Positions 21,322 through 32,947 of a stretch of DNA of 64,000 nucleotides are shown in pieces. The position numbers and the translations under genes are program-made. Source of the DNA: Eleusine coracana subsp. coracana (taxonomy: Eukaryota; Streptophyta; Magnoliopsida; Poales; Poaceae); assembly GCA_032690845.1 (NCBI GenBank), contig CM064426.1, forward strand, positions 61,542,631-61,606,630, given 5' to 3'. The notes under the pieces were generated by a model, which ran no database searches, was not told the DNA's origin, and saw nothing but the letters and a program-made list of their open reading frames with translations. Within the stretch, counting starts at the first letter, position 1, and every line of letters begins with the position of its first letter.

Positions 21322-24192
21322 TTATATCTCCTTTGAAGGAGAAGAAGAGTCAGCCCGAAGTTCGACCTCTGGAATTGCTGGGGGAGTCGGCACGGTCGGA
21401 TTGATTTCTATATTTTCGACCAAGGCCTGGGAAGTCTCTAGCATGGAATCCAGGAGCAGCTAACATTGGTCGTCGGTCAGGTCGGGGTCAAATCCCTCTT
21501 TAATCTTGTCCAATGGCAGAGCAGGAGACCAGGATTGGCAAATCGCCAGCACTTGACTCCCGGCTTCGGTCGTCACTCGCCGAGTGATATGAGCAATGGC
21601 TTCCGAAGCATGCTCCAACAAGTAGTTCAGAGAGTGACCAGTCTGCTCTACTCGGTTAGCATGAATATGGTTCATTGCTTTCCGAGCAGTGTAAGATAGA
21701 GCTGCAAATAATAATTATTGGTCAGTATGATCAACAGAAGAATCAAGCAGAAGGAAGAAGTCGAAGACTTACAGGCAAGTTTACATTTGAAAGATTTGGA
21801 GACAGCCTTAGCCTCCTCTATCTTCGCATCAGACCCCTTCAGCTCCTCCTGCAGCCGAGTGATCTCGGTCTTCTGGTCTTCAGCCAATTTGGAGAGGCTT
21901 TCCTTCTCAACCTTCAAGGCGTCAACGAACCTCTGTTGGTTGGAATCAACTTCTCCAGATCAGTGATTTTTTGATCGCGAGCTAAAAGTAAAGCTTTTAG
22001 CGTTAGAGTGGTCAGCAGATTGCTTAATATGGATGGAAGGAAAACTTACCAGCCAGATCTACACGAACTTGGTCTAAGACCTTGTTTATCTCTTGTCGAT
22101 CGGCCAACAACTTTTTGTTTTCCTCTAGGGCCTTGGAGAGCTGCTGATCGGTGACTAGCAAGACAAATAAGAAGTTAGTCTAAAACATAAAGACAAGAAG
22201 ATTAGGCAACCAAGGACATACCAAAAGTTTCGGCTTCAAGATATTCCACTCTAGCCTGCTTTCGCTCCACAAGAGCATACACTTTCTGATATGCAGAAGA
22301 TAAATGAGCTAAAAGATGAGAGCGAAGCAAGGTAAAAGCATAATGTTGAGTTACCTTGTTGGACTCCCAGTGTTGGTGCAAAATCTCCGCATCCTCTACC
22401 TCAGGCCGACTAAGCATATCTGCAGGAAGAGTTCTTTTACCTTTGTCAAGAGGCAAAGAGATGTTAGTCGGAGTGGTCTGAGACAGAGGCTCGGGAGCGG
22501 AGGCAAGAACCGTCTGTTCAAATAGGTTATCCACTTCGGTCGGCGTGTTTCAAGACTTGCCAACCGAATGGGACACACCAGTCGGATGAAGTGGGAGCGC
22601 AGACCGAGTATCCTCAGATCCCTGAGCACTCTGAGAATCACTTGTCCGTCTGATAGGAATAAATAAATAAATAAAAGAAAGAGATCAGGAGATGTTGAGA
22701 TCAACAATAAGAGACAAGGAGTATAGGGTTTAAAGATTAAACCTGGGAGCCTTCTTGAGCTTGATTCGGCATAGCCTCTTCTTTGAAGAAGTTGACTGAA
22801 AATCAGTCTCCTTCCTCTTTTGAGAGGGCTGGTCAGTCTTGCCAGTCTGCACTACCTCTTCCGTTGACCTCTGAGTTTGGCTTGGGGGCTCCGGTCGGTC
22901 TGAAGGTCAGCTGGAGGTTGCAGGAGCAGGTTGACCAGCATCTGTGGTAGTTATTTCTTCATTGTCGTCCTGGTCCCCCATATATTGGCGACGGCACGCG
23001 ATAGTCCGCTTCTGGAGCTTGTCAGGGGAGGCTAGAGTAATGACGGGAGTGACGCTGACTGGCTGAGCGCCTGCGGAGGAACTTGAACCCCCAGCGACGG
23101 TCAGCGGTGTCTTCTTGACATAATCAGGTCCCTCAGTATCGGTCTGAGGGAGCGGGGGATGAGATACATAAGTATCCAGCACCTGCATAAAGATCAAAAC
23201 AATGAGTACAATCTCAAGATAGGATAACAAGGGCTAGCTAAAGGCAGACTGAGGCTTACTCGGGCTCGCATTGAGCCCTTGTTATATGCCTTTGAGACCA
23301 AAGAATGGTCCTGAAGAATTTCCCCTTCAAACATCTTCACCAAGCATCTTCGGCGGAGTTCACCATTTGGTGGATCTGGCACCTCCATGGTCTCATCCTC
23401 ATTAACATAGTCCCATGCCGAGTGACATTGAAGCTTCAGGAGCTGAACTCGTCGGGTGATAAAGCTTTTGGCCACTATGATGCCATCGACGCCTTCAGCC
23501 TTCAGATCGGCAATTTTCTTGAGCAGGGTGACCACTTGAGGATCGGTCGGATCAGGCTTCTCTATCCAATGCGCTTGGGGAATAGCCTTTGCACCAGTGA
23601 AGTCGGCAAGAACAGGGGGAGGGTTGTCACAATAGAACCACTTGTCCTTCCAATTCTTGTTTCCGGTCTTCAATGGTACATTGATGTAGACCTCCTTCTT
23701 GCATAACTGGATGCCGATGCCGCCTATGACAACTTGGTTTTCCTTGGTGGGCAGCGGTCAGAGGACAAACAGATGGCAGAAGAGATCGAAATGGGGGACA
23801 ACGCCAAGAAAAGCTTCACACTAATGTACGAAGATGGCAATATGAAGAATAGAGTTGGTATTGAGGTTGACAAGCTCAATCCCAAAGAAAAAAAGGAGCC
23901 CGTGCAAAAAACTGCAGCTGGGAACTCCAAAGCAATGCTCAAAGAATAAGAAAAACACTACGATCTGCTGGTGAATGGGAATGGGGCATGATTCATGGGG
24001 TACCTTGTAGTCAATCCGAGCCTGCTCTAGAAGGATGCCATCCAACACCATCTTGTTCATGCCAGCTTGTGAAAGGCTGTTCTTTGAGAACTCCCGAATT
24101 TGCTCCAGGATGTCGACCTCCGACAAGGACGACGCGACGGCGGCGGTAGCGGAAGAAGGTGGGATTGAAATGGAAGTCCTCTTGCGACCCAT
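21322..24192 (-). pseudogene. Antisense multi-exon gene of the Tat element (transposase_28-like)
   Basis: Transcribed against pol, this gene starts MGRKRTSISIP at 24192 and ends SSSPSKEI-stop at 21322. The first exon carries the 'putative gypsy type transposon' signature: SCSFLHGLLFFFGIEL and NTNSILHIAIFVH, then CEAFLGVVPHFDLF. The second part (23673-23270) is KWFYCDNPPPVLADF onward and ends at a GTAAG donor. Further exons at about 23186-22910, 22534-22340, 22285-22220 and 21917-21770 have GT and AG borders. The last of these encode a long coiled coil (KLAEDQKTEITRLQEELKG). It has a TAG after FVH, a TGA in the FVL-PLPTKEN segment and a TAG near 21460. Such antisense ORFs are known in Tat-lineage elements, but their role is not established. 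Confidence 0.72.
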
Positions 24193-24819
24193 CGCAAACA
24201 GGATTGAACGCGGTGAAGGAGTTTGAAAAACTTTGCCAAAGCTCGTATGGTACCTGAGAATTATTTCATCATATCTATGTGATTTGATGATCATGTGGCA
24301 AAGGACTAGATGGTCATATGGTACAAGTTCAAAGGTTATGGTATTGACTAAAGTCAAATAACCAGAATTACCAAATTTGGACTTGAACGGGTGATTGGAA
24401 TTAGGGAAGAGCTATTTTGACAAAAGTCATTTAGCTAAATATTGAATATGACTAAAGTCATAAAATTCCGACCGACCTATCACTCGGGAATAATATGTGC
24501 CACTCGACCAGTCTAATGATCGGTCGGCAAAGTGGTCATTTAGCAATAGGACCCAAGGGTTTGATAACTAGAGGTCTAAAAGATTCAAACTTGATGGTTT
24601 GAATATCTATAAACAAATTAATAAGAGCTAATACAATTAGACTCTTGCATTATTTGTTAGTCTCCAAATTATACAAGAGTCGGGGGCTACACCTGATCAG
24701 GTGCACCTGCCCGGTGCACCAGATCTATCAAAAACTTCGATAACGATGTCTTTCTAATTTATGATCTTTAGATCATTCGGAGAATTAAAGCTCAAAATCA
24801 GAAAGCACTCGGGAGCTGC
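24193..24819. other. Tat element 3' untranslated region
   Basis: No coding sequence is seen. It would include the promoter of the antisense gene if one exists. A GTCGGGGGCTACACC tract is at about 24681. The tract directly before the LTR, CACTCGGGAGCTGC, is the likely (mutated) polypurine tract. Confidence 0.5.
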
Positions 24820-25237
24820 TGTAGGATACTTGCTTTATGGGTATCCTCATACAAGGCTAAAGTCGTTTGCCGACCGGGTACTTCATCAACAAGGAAGCCG
24901 ACCGACTCGGCTTGGAGTGCAAGACAAGAAAGATTAGACTTGCTATATAGAAACATTATAGAGTACGACTAGGACTCTGCTTGTACCCCCCTGCCGACTG
25001 GATATATAAGGCGGCAGGGTACCCCCCATCGAGGAGGAGGAGAAAAAACTAGAGAGAGTTAGAGGCAATTTATGCTTAACATCGCGTGACAATCAATACA
25101 ATACAGAACATAGGACGTAGGGTTTTTACTCTCATTGAGAGGGCCCGAACCTGTATAATTTGGCGTCTTGTGTAACCATCATAGTTCTTGGTCTCGACGT
25201 AGCCCTATATATTTACTGCCGGTCTTGAGCATCGACA
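24820..25237 (+). repeat. Tat element 3' LTR
   Basis: Starts TGTAGGATAC and ends GCATCGACA. It differs from the 5' LTR by 12 substitutions and 22 extra bases (counted by eye). Confidence 0.9.
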
Positions 25238-26425
25238 GTAAGCTTGGGAGGGGTTCCAACTTGACATTGTTAGGTTTCCTTTCTGTCTTGTTTAATATTG
25301 CTTGCATCCACATGGCATGTTTACTTTCGTTGCATATGTAAAATGCTTGTTTCATGCATCATATAGAAAACACAATGGAGGCTTGTCACATTTGGAGATA
25401 TTTGTGCCTCATGCTCTATATGAGATTACATCTCCATAAGTGTGACCAAAGGAAAGGATTGTGCTTCATGCCCATTGAGTCATGTTCAAACAAGCTCCAA
25501 GGTTAAATCTACTCGCGCGGCTCAAAGACAAGTGACTCATACATTCCCATCACACTAATGACTAACCATTGCTTCTTGAAGAAATATTTTGTTGAGTCAT
25601 GTGTGTAGGGGGAGCTATGGTGAAACACCATCGTGACCAAGGAGGAGCACCATGAAAGGGGGAGTTTCCTAACTCTTGCCATTTATTATTTGCTCCTTGG
25701 TTCTCTTTTGTTTTGTCTTTGGCTTGTGGTTTTTGGTGATAGGTGACAAAGGGGGAGAAGGAACATGAAGATCCAAAAGCCAAGTCTAGATTGATAACAC
25801 AAAGGGTGAGAAGAACATGAAGATCCGAAAGCCAAGTCGAGAAGAACATGAAGATCAATATGGAGAACATGAAGGAGGAATTTGAAGATCAAAAGAAGGT
25901 GAACAAAAGAAGATGAATATGGAGAACATGAAAATCAAAAGAAGATGAACAAAAGAAGATGAATATGGAGAACATGAAGATGATCAAGACAATGGTGCAT
26001 GTTCACTTGGAGTACATATGAATATCATGACAAGATGAACATCTACACCAACATGGAGAAGAACAACAATGGTGCATGTCTACAACAACAATGAACATCT
26101 ACACTGACATGAACATCTACATCCATAGTGCATGTCTACATCAACAAGATCGACTTCCATGACACCATGACGGGCACAAAATTGAACTCAAGCTCAATAT
26201 CTAGTGCGCTACGTATTTGGGTAGTTCTCCCTCAACACCAAGCACATTCCAAGGGGGAGACTACTTCCAAGGTAAGAACCAAGGTAATCCATTCAAACCT
26301 ATCTTTTCTCTTGGTTCCTTATTTTTGTTCGAGTCTTTTGTTCCCTCCTTCTTATTCTTTCGGGACTCATTCATTTTGGATCATCATAAGTAGTGGTTGT
26401 CATCCATCACCAAAAAGGGGGATAT
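25238..26425. other. Copia internal 3' region with GAACATGAAGATC repeats and polypurine tract
   Basis: This is the remainder of the copia internal region after the Tat element. No RT or RNase H is recognised. From about 25760 to 26000 the sequence is a loose tandem array of GAACATGAAGATC and AAAAGAAGATGAA words. It ends with CCAAAAAGGGGGATAT, the polypurine tract directly before the 3' LTR. Confidence 0.65.
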
Positions 26426-28738
26426 TATAAGGTTCATGACCATTGAGGTCACCCCAAGGTATGATTGTTTTGGTGATGAATGCCAAACATGAAATGTGAC
26501 TAATGTCTACACGAGTGTTGTGCGTGTAGGAAACCTTATCTATCTTATGATGATCATTGATGGTTGCCTTGGCGATTGATGACAATGACAACAAGCATGG
26601 AGGCTTGTGAGCTTGATGGAGTCCAAGGGTTGATGGAGATGGATGAAAGCTGAGAACAAGCTTTTGAGCAAGTGTTGGGAACACTTGTCTAGTTGTTAGG
26701 GCTTTGAGTCCATAGGAAAAACCGGACTATCAAGGGGGTCTAGGTCATTCTCTTAGGTCATGTCTAGTCGGTGATGTGCATGGATGCTCGGTGAAATCAC
26801 AGGCACTAGGTGACAGTGGAGAAGCCATGGAGCTGTTGGAAGAAGCCGGGAAACAAAGTCAAGAGGAGACGAGGAGTTTTAGCTTCTGCAGGTAAAGACC
26901 GGACGGTCCGGTGATCAGAGGGAAATTCTCTATAGAGAAGATGTTGGACATGAAGAATTTAGTTGGCAAAGGAAATATAGATCTCGGATAGTCCGATGTG
27001 CAGATCAGACGGTCTGGTCTGTATGGAGAAGGTTTAGACAGAAGAGGAAGTGGCTGCTTGGAGAAAGGAGAGAAGAGACCGGATAGTCCGGTGTGAAGAC
27101 CGGACTGTACGGTCATTACAGGAGGCGACATAACAGAGGAGAAGTTGGCTGTGAGGAAATCTGTTGGAGCAGAATTGTAAAGATAGGACTGTATGGTCTG
27201 TAGACCAGGCTGTACGGTCTGTTGGAAGAAATTCTGGACAGACGAGGAAGTGGCTGCAATGGCTCTGGAGCTATGAAGACCGGACTGTACGGTTTGTAGA
27301 CCTGACTATCTGGTCAGTACGAAGGAAACATCGGATAGAGAGCAACAACTCTGGAGGAGCCGTCTGGTGGAGACCGGACTGTCCGGTCTGGACAGTGACC
27401 GGACTGTCCGGCCAGTACGTCCAGAGAGGCTATTTCGAGGAGCAACGACTAGTTTAAGGTTGGAGGCCTATATAAACTCGTTGCTGGGGTCTTGGAGACT
27501 GCCTTTGGCCATGGGGATTGCTGGGAGCATCTGTGGGGAGCCAAAGAGCCAAGAGGAGAGCACTAGGAGAGGATATTGGATATCTTGAGAGTGCTAGTGA
27601 GAGTAACATGAGCATTGATGCACATATAAGACTAGGGTGTCCTTGAGGGTGTGATCTAGGTTGTTACTCTTGTTCTATGGTGAGACCTAGACCGGTTAGG
27701 TGTCGGTGATCAAGCCTATCGTGATTGGTTGCGAAGGCTGTCACAAGTTTGTACACGGTTTGAGCCCGCCGTTGGAAGGGGCATCAATAGTGAGCGCCCG
27801 TGTCGGCTTGGCGAGTTCAGCAAGTTCTCGAGAGAGGCGAGCTTGTGCTTTGTGCAGCGGTGATGCACATCGTGTCTTCACTTGAGTAGTGATTGCAGGC
27901 TCATGGGTGAGAACTCTACTTGGTGGCGGGAGGGACCGGGTCTCCGGCGGGAGTGGTCCAACGAGGAGCAGGGGAAGGCGCCATCCTTCCGAGACCTTAG
28001 GAAAAAATCATGAGCCATCTCTTACTCTACTCCTTACTATGATGCTTTACTCTCCGCATTTAGATACCGTGCTATTCGTGCTTGTGTGCTTACCTTGCTC
28101 TAGTTGACTACCTTGTAGACTTGCATGAATAGGCTCCTTTACTTGCTAGTAGTGCTTAGCCTTCATACTTGATCACTAGCATGAATAGGAGTTGCTTTGG
28201 TTTGATTAATCATCCTAGTATGTATTGTGCTACTCCTGCTTTTTATGCTTTCTATATGCTTGTTGATCTAGTAGCTTTGCTTGATTAGAACTCCTTGTTA
28301 GCTAGTTGTTTGCTTCCGCTTATCTTTGGTAACTAGCTTGCATAGGAGTTGTATTGCCTTTGTGTGATCCACTAGCATGCTTAGCTTGTTGTTCATTCCA
28401 TAGAACTATTATCTTGCTAGTGTGATCACCACTAGAATTGCATAGGAGTTGTATTGCCTTTGTGTGATCCACCAGTATGCTTAGCTTGTTGTTCCTTCTA
28501 TAGGACTATTATCTTGCTAGTGTGATCACCACTAGGATTGCATAGGAGTTGTATTGCCTTTGTGTGATCCACTAGTATGCTTAGGTTGTTGTTCCATTCA
28601 TAGGTTCATTATCTTGCTAGTGTGATCACCACTAGGATTGTATAGGAGTTGTTTTGAGTGGTCGGTTTAGGAATTGGCGAATTTGGTACATAGTGCGAGT
28701 TCCCGATTCACCCCCCTCCCGGTCACTTGGTACATTCA
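26426..28738 (+). repeat. Copia 3' LTR
   Basis: Begins TATAAGGTTC (the 5' LTR has TGTAAGG, so the terminal G has mutated) and ends ACATTCA. It has the palindrome array at 26890-27420, a TATA box at 27469 and three 100-bp units at 28340-28639. The target duplication AACCC follows. Confidence 0.9.
28340..28650 (+). repeat. 100-bp tandem repeat, three units (copia 3' LTR)
   Basis: Units start at 28340, 28440 and 28540, with a partial fourth at 28640, matching the array in the 5' LTR. Confidence 0.85.
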
Positions 28739-28743
28739 AACCC

Positions 28744-28976
28744 GCACTGAGAGCAAATTTTGATTTTTCTATTCTTCTCCTTGTCTCTCTGTACTACTTA
28801 TCTATTCTACGTAGGCAATCGACCCATCCTCAATGATGAAAGCGGGCTAAGTGAGGCTAGTCCAGTGACATGGACCATATCCTAGGATATCGGATATATG
28901 TTGTTGTACGAGTCAAGGATCTTAGAGCGTTGGAAAGCCGTTGATTCGGCAACCCGCACTGAGAGCAAATTTTTAT
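28744..28976 (+). repeat. End of copy 1 and all of copy 2 of the CACTA leader duplication
   Basis: GCACTGAGAGCAAATTTT after the copia target duplication finishes the first copy. The second copy runs from 28766 and contains the same GATTCGGCAACCCGCACTG junction uninterrupted at 28944-28962. That is a paralogous empty site, and it confirms AACCC as the copia target duplication. Confidence 0.8.
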
Positions 28977-29093
28977 TTTTCTATTATTTTCTTTTGTTTT
29001 TTTTTGTCTCTATGCTCAATGATGAAATGTGCATACTCCTTGTTTTCTAACTTAGTCGTCATATCTAACATTAGCTGTCAAAGTCTTCTCGTC

Positions 29094-30705
29094 ATGACAG
29101 ACGATATGCCCTCTCAAGAGGAAGACACCCTCAAGGCGTACTCACAAGCGAGGTCGTCTTCAGACGATGAGGGATCAAGCGAACATTGGGAAGAACCGAA
29201 AGATCCGCATCCTCCACTACCAAAGGAACGTCGATTGGGAAGCCCGAATCCTAATTTCGTGCCTCAAGATGAGGTATCTTGTCAAAGATAATTCTCTCAT
29301 TTGTTCAACTAATTTGTAAACTAAAATCTACTACTTATATCCTTGGGCCCCCGACGAAGTGCCCGTCGGCTATTTGTAGCTGAGGTTGTGACAGATGAGG
29401 CCCTCGAGCAGCAAGTGGAAAAGGTGCCTGCCCAAGTTGCCACACAGAAACACAAGTGTGGTCAGCGCTCCACGAACAAGGCAGAGGGCATCTATGAGGT
29501 TACTGCACTCGACCCCAAAGATGGAGAACCGATTGAACCCGCTGGTGTCAACGCCAAATGGCGGAACCGTTACGGCAAAGTGGTGAGGGACCATTGCAAA
29601 ATCACGTGGCAAGATTGGCGCCAAGTCCCGGATGGCAGAAAAGTTGATATGTGGGCTGACATCACGACAACCATCCAATTCCAGCCATCAGATCTCGAGA
29701 GAGCCAAGAAGGCCACAATGTCCACTCTCAATCACATCTTTCGAGATTACAAGTCCAAGCTCAACTGCCAATACGTCAAGAAAAATCGAACCCCATTTGA
29801 CAAGCACGGAAATATTAGTCAGCAGGAATGAGATGAGTTTGTTTAGTAGAAGATGAGTAGTGCTTCGAAGGAGCTTAGTGAAAAGATGGTTGAGCTAAAC
29901 AAGCGAAACAAGTTCAAGGCACGGTTAGGTCCGGGCGGATATAAAAAGAAGATTCCAATTTGGAGAGAGCATGAAGCCAAGCTTCGCACGGAAGGAAAAC
30001 CTGATCCATTGCCAAATACCAATGAGCGTACTAGGAACTGGTTGTATGGTCGCTCTGAGTTAACCGAAGAAGGAGAGATCATTGTGAAGGATCACACGAC
30101 AAGTGAAGTCGTGCAAGCCTTGAAAGGCCCCATCGCGGCGCAGACGGAGGCTGGTTTGTTTACACCGGAGTATCACAAGGATGAGCTAGCGAAGGGTATT
30201 GGGACCAAAGAACATGGTGGTCGGATACGAGGAGTGTCATCATCGACAACATGGAAAGAAGGTTTCTCTGAAACATCCTCAGACCTCTATAAGAAGCATA
30301 CATTTCATAAGAAAGAGCAAGAAGATAAAGCCAAGAAGGATTGGAGGCGACAACTTCTTATGTTTTCAATCGACAAAGAAAGCGGTCATTTGGACCCCAA
30401 CCGGTAGGCTATGGTGGATGCCTTCTTACGTGGTTCGTCCACATCCACGCAGTCATCCATCTCCATGCAACCATCAGTCTCCGCTCAACCATCAGTCTCC
30501 ATGCAATCAGAAATGGAGGACGTCACTGAGGATACTCCTTGCGAGTTGCATGTGCCATTTGGTTACAAGGGCAAGACGACGAAGGTTGCATCGGGCATGA
30601 GATTTCCAGGAGAGACACTCCATAACAGGGATATCCCCCCAGGTTCAGGAATAGAAACTCTCCATGATGCCCTCGGCTCTTTCATAAGTATGATTTGCCC
30701 CAGGA
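29094..30705 (+). pseudogene. CACTA transposase_24-type protein (N-terminal half of a split gene)
   Basis: The gene starts MTDDMPSQEED at 29094. A first exon to about 29271 ends at a GTATC donor-like site. The body from 29343 contains the plant Ptta/En/Spm transposase_24 pattern: VNAKWRNRYGKVVRDHCKITWQDW, then RAKKATMSTLNHIFRDYKSKL, then WREHEAKLRTEGKPDPLPN and NWLYGRSELTEEG. It continues with the domain found next in grass CACTA proteins (PCELHVPFGYKGKTTKVASG, then IETLHDALGSFI). A TGA at about 29829 and TAG codons at about 29845 break the frame at positions where W and Q are expected. Near 30700 the CACTA reading stops and Tekay pol begins. The continuation, a Pro-rich spacer and a Ulp1 domain, is at 54745-52884 on the other strand. 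Confidence 0.75.
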
Positions 30706-30725
30706 TCATAATATGATTTGCCACC
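30685..30725. other. CACTA/Tekay breakpoint, left side of the inferred inversion
   Basis: CACTA coding sequence ends at about 30700 and Tekay RT coding sequence begins within about 20 bases. The word TATGATTTGCC occurs twice across the junction (about 30689 and 30711). No target duplication or LTR end is present, so this is not a transposon insertion border. Confidence 0.65.
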
Positions 30726-32942
30726 TAGACGCCCCCACCTTAGAAATGGTGTCCATAGTAAGAGAGTACCCGGATGTGTTCCCCAAAGAATTACTAGGAA
30801 TGCCACCAGACCGCGAGGTTGAGTTTGTCATTGATTTAGTCCCTGGAGCAAGACCCGTTGCTAAGCACCCATAGAGAATGGCAGCCAATGAGCTAGAAGA
30901 CCTGAAAGCACACAACTCGCCGAACTACAGCAAAAAGGGTACATTCGACCCAGCTCATCCCCGTCGGAAGAACCCGTGCTATTCGTGAAGTAGAAAGATG
31001 GAAGCTTGAGAATAAGTACCCACTGCCTAGAATCGATGATCTGTTCCATCAACTGAAGGGAGCTAAGTACGTCTCAAAGATCGACCTTAGATCAGGGCAT
31101 TACTAGTTAAAAATCCGAGAAGATGGCACAAGGAAGACAACCTTTGTAACTTGGTATGGACAGTTCGAATTCACCGTGATGCCCTTCGGACTGGCAAATG
31201 CCCCGGCTTACTTCGTGAACTTGATGAACAAGATATTCATGGAAGAACTAGATAAGTTTGTGGTAGTGTTCATAGACGACATACTCATCTACTCCCGGAG
31301 TGTCGAAGAGCATGAACAACATCTGAGGATAGTGCTAGAACGCCTTAGAAGACATCAACTATACGCCAAGTTTAGCAAATGCAAGTTCTGGCTACAACAA
31401 GTGGGATTCTTAGGACATGTTATCACTGCTGATAGGATAGCAGTGGGCCCCGCCAAAGTTGAAGCATAAAGGATTGGAAGTAACCCAAGAACGCCACGGA
31501 AATCAAAAGCTTCTTAGGGTTGGCCGGCTACTACAGAAGATTCATAGAAGGATTTTCAAAGATTGCGAGACCCATGACTGAGCTAACAAGGAAGGATAAG
31601 AAATTCCAGTGGGATGCTAAATGTGAGCATAGTATCCAAGAGTTAAAGAAAAGGCTCACGGAGGCCCTTGTACTTACCCTACTAGACATACACAAAGATT
31701 TTTTGGTATACTGCGATGCATCTCAAAGCGGATTCGGATGTGTGCTAATGCAAGAAAACCGGGTCGTGGCCTATGCATCTAGACAACTAAAGGCACATGA
31801 GCAGAACTACCCAACACATGACCTGGAATTAGCGGTCATAGTACATGCACTAAAGATATGGAGACACTACCTGAATGGTAATAAATGCAAGATCTACACG
31901 AATCATAAGAGCCTGAGGTACATTTTTACCCAGCCAGAACTAAATCTGAGACAAAGAAGATGGCTAGAATTGATAAAGGATTAGGACTTGCATGTGCAGT
32001 ACCACCCTGGGAAAGCCAATGTAGTGGCAGATGCACTCAGTTGCAAGGATTATAACAATGCCATAAAGGCGATCCCCATCAGTTGGGAGTTGATATAGGA
32101 GATGGGCAAATTAAACATACACTTAACCACGCTAGGGGAGGTACAAACTCTAGAACTCCAACCTACCCTGGAAGAGAAAATCCGACAAGCTCAACTTCGG
32201 GATCTCGAGTCACAAGAATAGAGAATACGAGTGGAGAGGAGAAAACCCCCGGGTACCGAGTGGACGACAAGGGAACAATAGTTTAAAGACCGGATATGCG
32301 TACCCAATACCAAGGAACTCTAGAGGACAGTATTAGAAGAAGCTCACGATTTGATCTACTCCATTCACCCCGGAACCACTAAAATGTACCAGGATCTGAA
32401 ACAGAAGTATTGGTGGAACGGCATGAAAAGGGACATAGCGGACTATGTTGCCACGTGCGACACCTGTAATAGAGTGAAGGGAGAAACACCGGAGACCAGT
32501 CAGACTATTGCAGTCGTTACATATCCCTGTTTGGAAGTGGGATGATATCACCATGGACTTCGTCGTGGGACTCCCAAGGACCCCAAAGGGAAATGACTCG
32601 ATATGGGTCATAGTCGATCGGCTGATGAAAGTGGCACACTTCATAGCCGTAAAAACAACACATCGAGGAGATAAGCTGGCCCAGCTATACATTGACAATG
32701 TTTTGAAGCTGCACAGAGTGCCCACTTGGATCGTATCAGATCGAGGAACTCAGTTCACCTCACACTTCTAGCAAAGTCTACATGCACACCTATGCACCAG
32801 ACTGGATTACAGCTCTGCGTATCACCCTCAGACCGATGGACAAACCGAAAGGGTCAACCAAGTCCTTGAAGACATGCTAAGGGCTTTAACTTATGGAGCT
32901 AATTGGAAAGATAGCTTGTCCTTCACGGAATTCTCCTACAAC
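30706..32942 (+). pseudogene. Tekay-type chromovirus RT, RNase H and integrase (first part)
   Basis: Pol begins at REYPDVFPKELLGMPPDREVEF, the segment just before RT. RT is degenerate at first (stops at about 30871, 30988 and 31105) and then open at 31176-31469: VMPFGLANAPAYF and the active site VVVFIDDILIYSRS, intact. RNase H follows (LVYCDASQSGFGCVLMQENR, YPTHDLELAVIVHALKIWRHY) to a TAG at about 31982. Integrase has the zinc-domain tail CDTCNRVKGETPE and a core with catalytic residues in MDFVVGLPRT, IVSDRGTQF and PQTDGQTERV. It is cut at FSYNN by the Athila element and resumes at 46242. Gag and protease are absent here and lie inverted at 54765-56160. Confidence 0.85.
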
Positions 32943-32947
32943 AATAG

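Larger units (their letters stand above)
14380..25237 (+). mobile_element. Tat-type Ty3/gypsy element nested in the copia element
   Basis: LTRs of 396 and 418 bases (14380-14775, 24820-25237) flank gag, protease, RT, RNase H and integrase on the plus strand and a large antisense gene between integrase and the 3' LTR. Flanking pentamers are GGAAG and GTAAG, a target duplication with one mismatch. By eye the LTRs differ by 12 substitutions and one 22-base indel, so the insertion is fairly recent compared with its host. Pol order (RNase H before integrase) is that of gypsy. The antisense gene with the gypsy transposon (transposase_28-like) domain is characteristic of Tat-lineage grass elements. 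Confidence 0.88.
8372..28738 (+). mobile_element. Ty1/copia element with 2.3-kb LTRs, no RT or integrase, TSD AACCC
   Basis: LTRs lie at 8372-10731 and 26426-28738. AACCC precedes the first (8367-8371) and follows the second (28739-28743). A primer binding site matching initiator tRNA-Met follows the first LTR, and a polypurine tract AAAAAGGGGGA precedes the second. The internal region, without the nested Tat element (14380-25237), is only about 4.8 kb. It holds gag-like sequence and a fragment of aspartic protease, but no integrase, reverse transcriptase or RNase H was found. It is therefore a non-autonomous or internally deleted copia element. The call rests on structure, the PBS and the LDSGCTQYMTG protease motif. 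Confidence 0.85.
2444..30705 (+). mobile_element. CACTA (En/Spm) element, left arm, split by two nested insertions
   Basis: In order the arm contains subterminal repeats (2444-2582), a very GC-rich leader (2583-3046 and 6954-7150), an AT-rich leader or intron region (7150-8371 and 28744-29090) and a transposase_24-type gene (29094-30705). GC-rich first exons next to subterminal repeats are known from En/Spm. The arm is interrupted by a solo LTR at 3047-6953 and by a copia element at 8372-28738, both with clean 5-bp target duplications. Coding sequence stops abruptly at about 30705 and changes to Tekay pol. The matching right arm lies at 52359-54760 in the opposite orientation, which implies an inversion. 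Confidence 0.75.
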
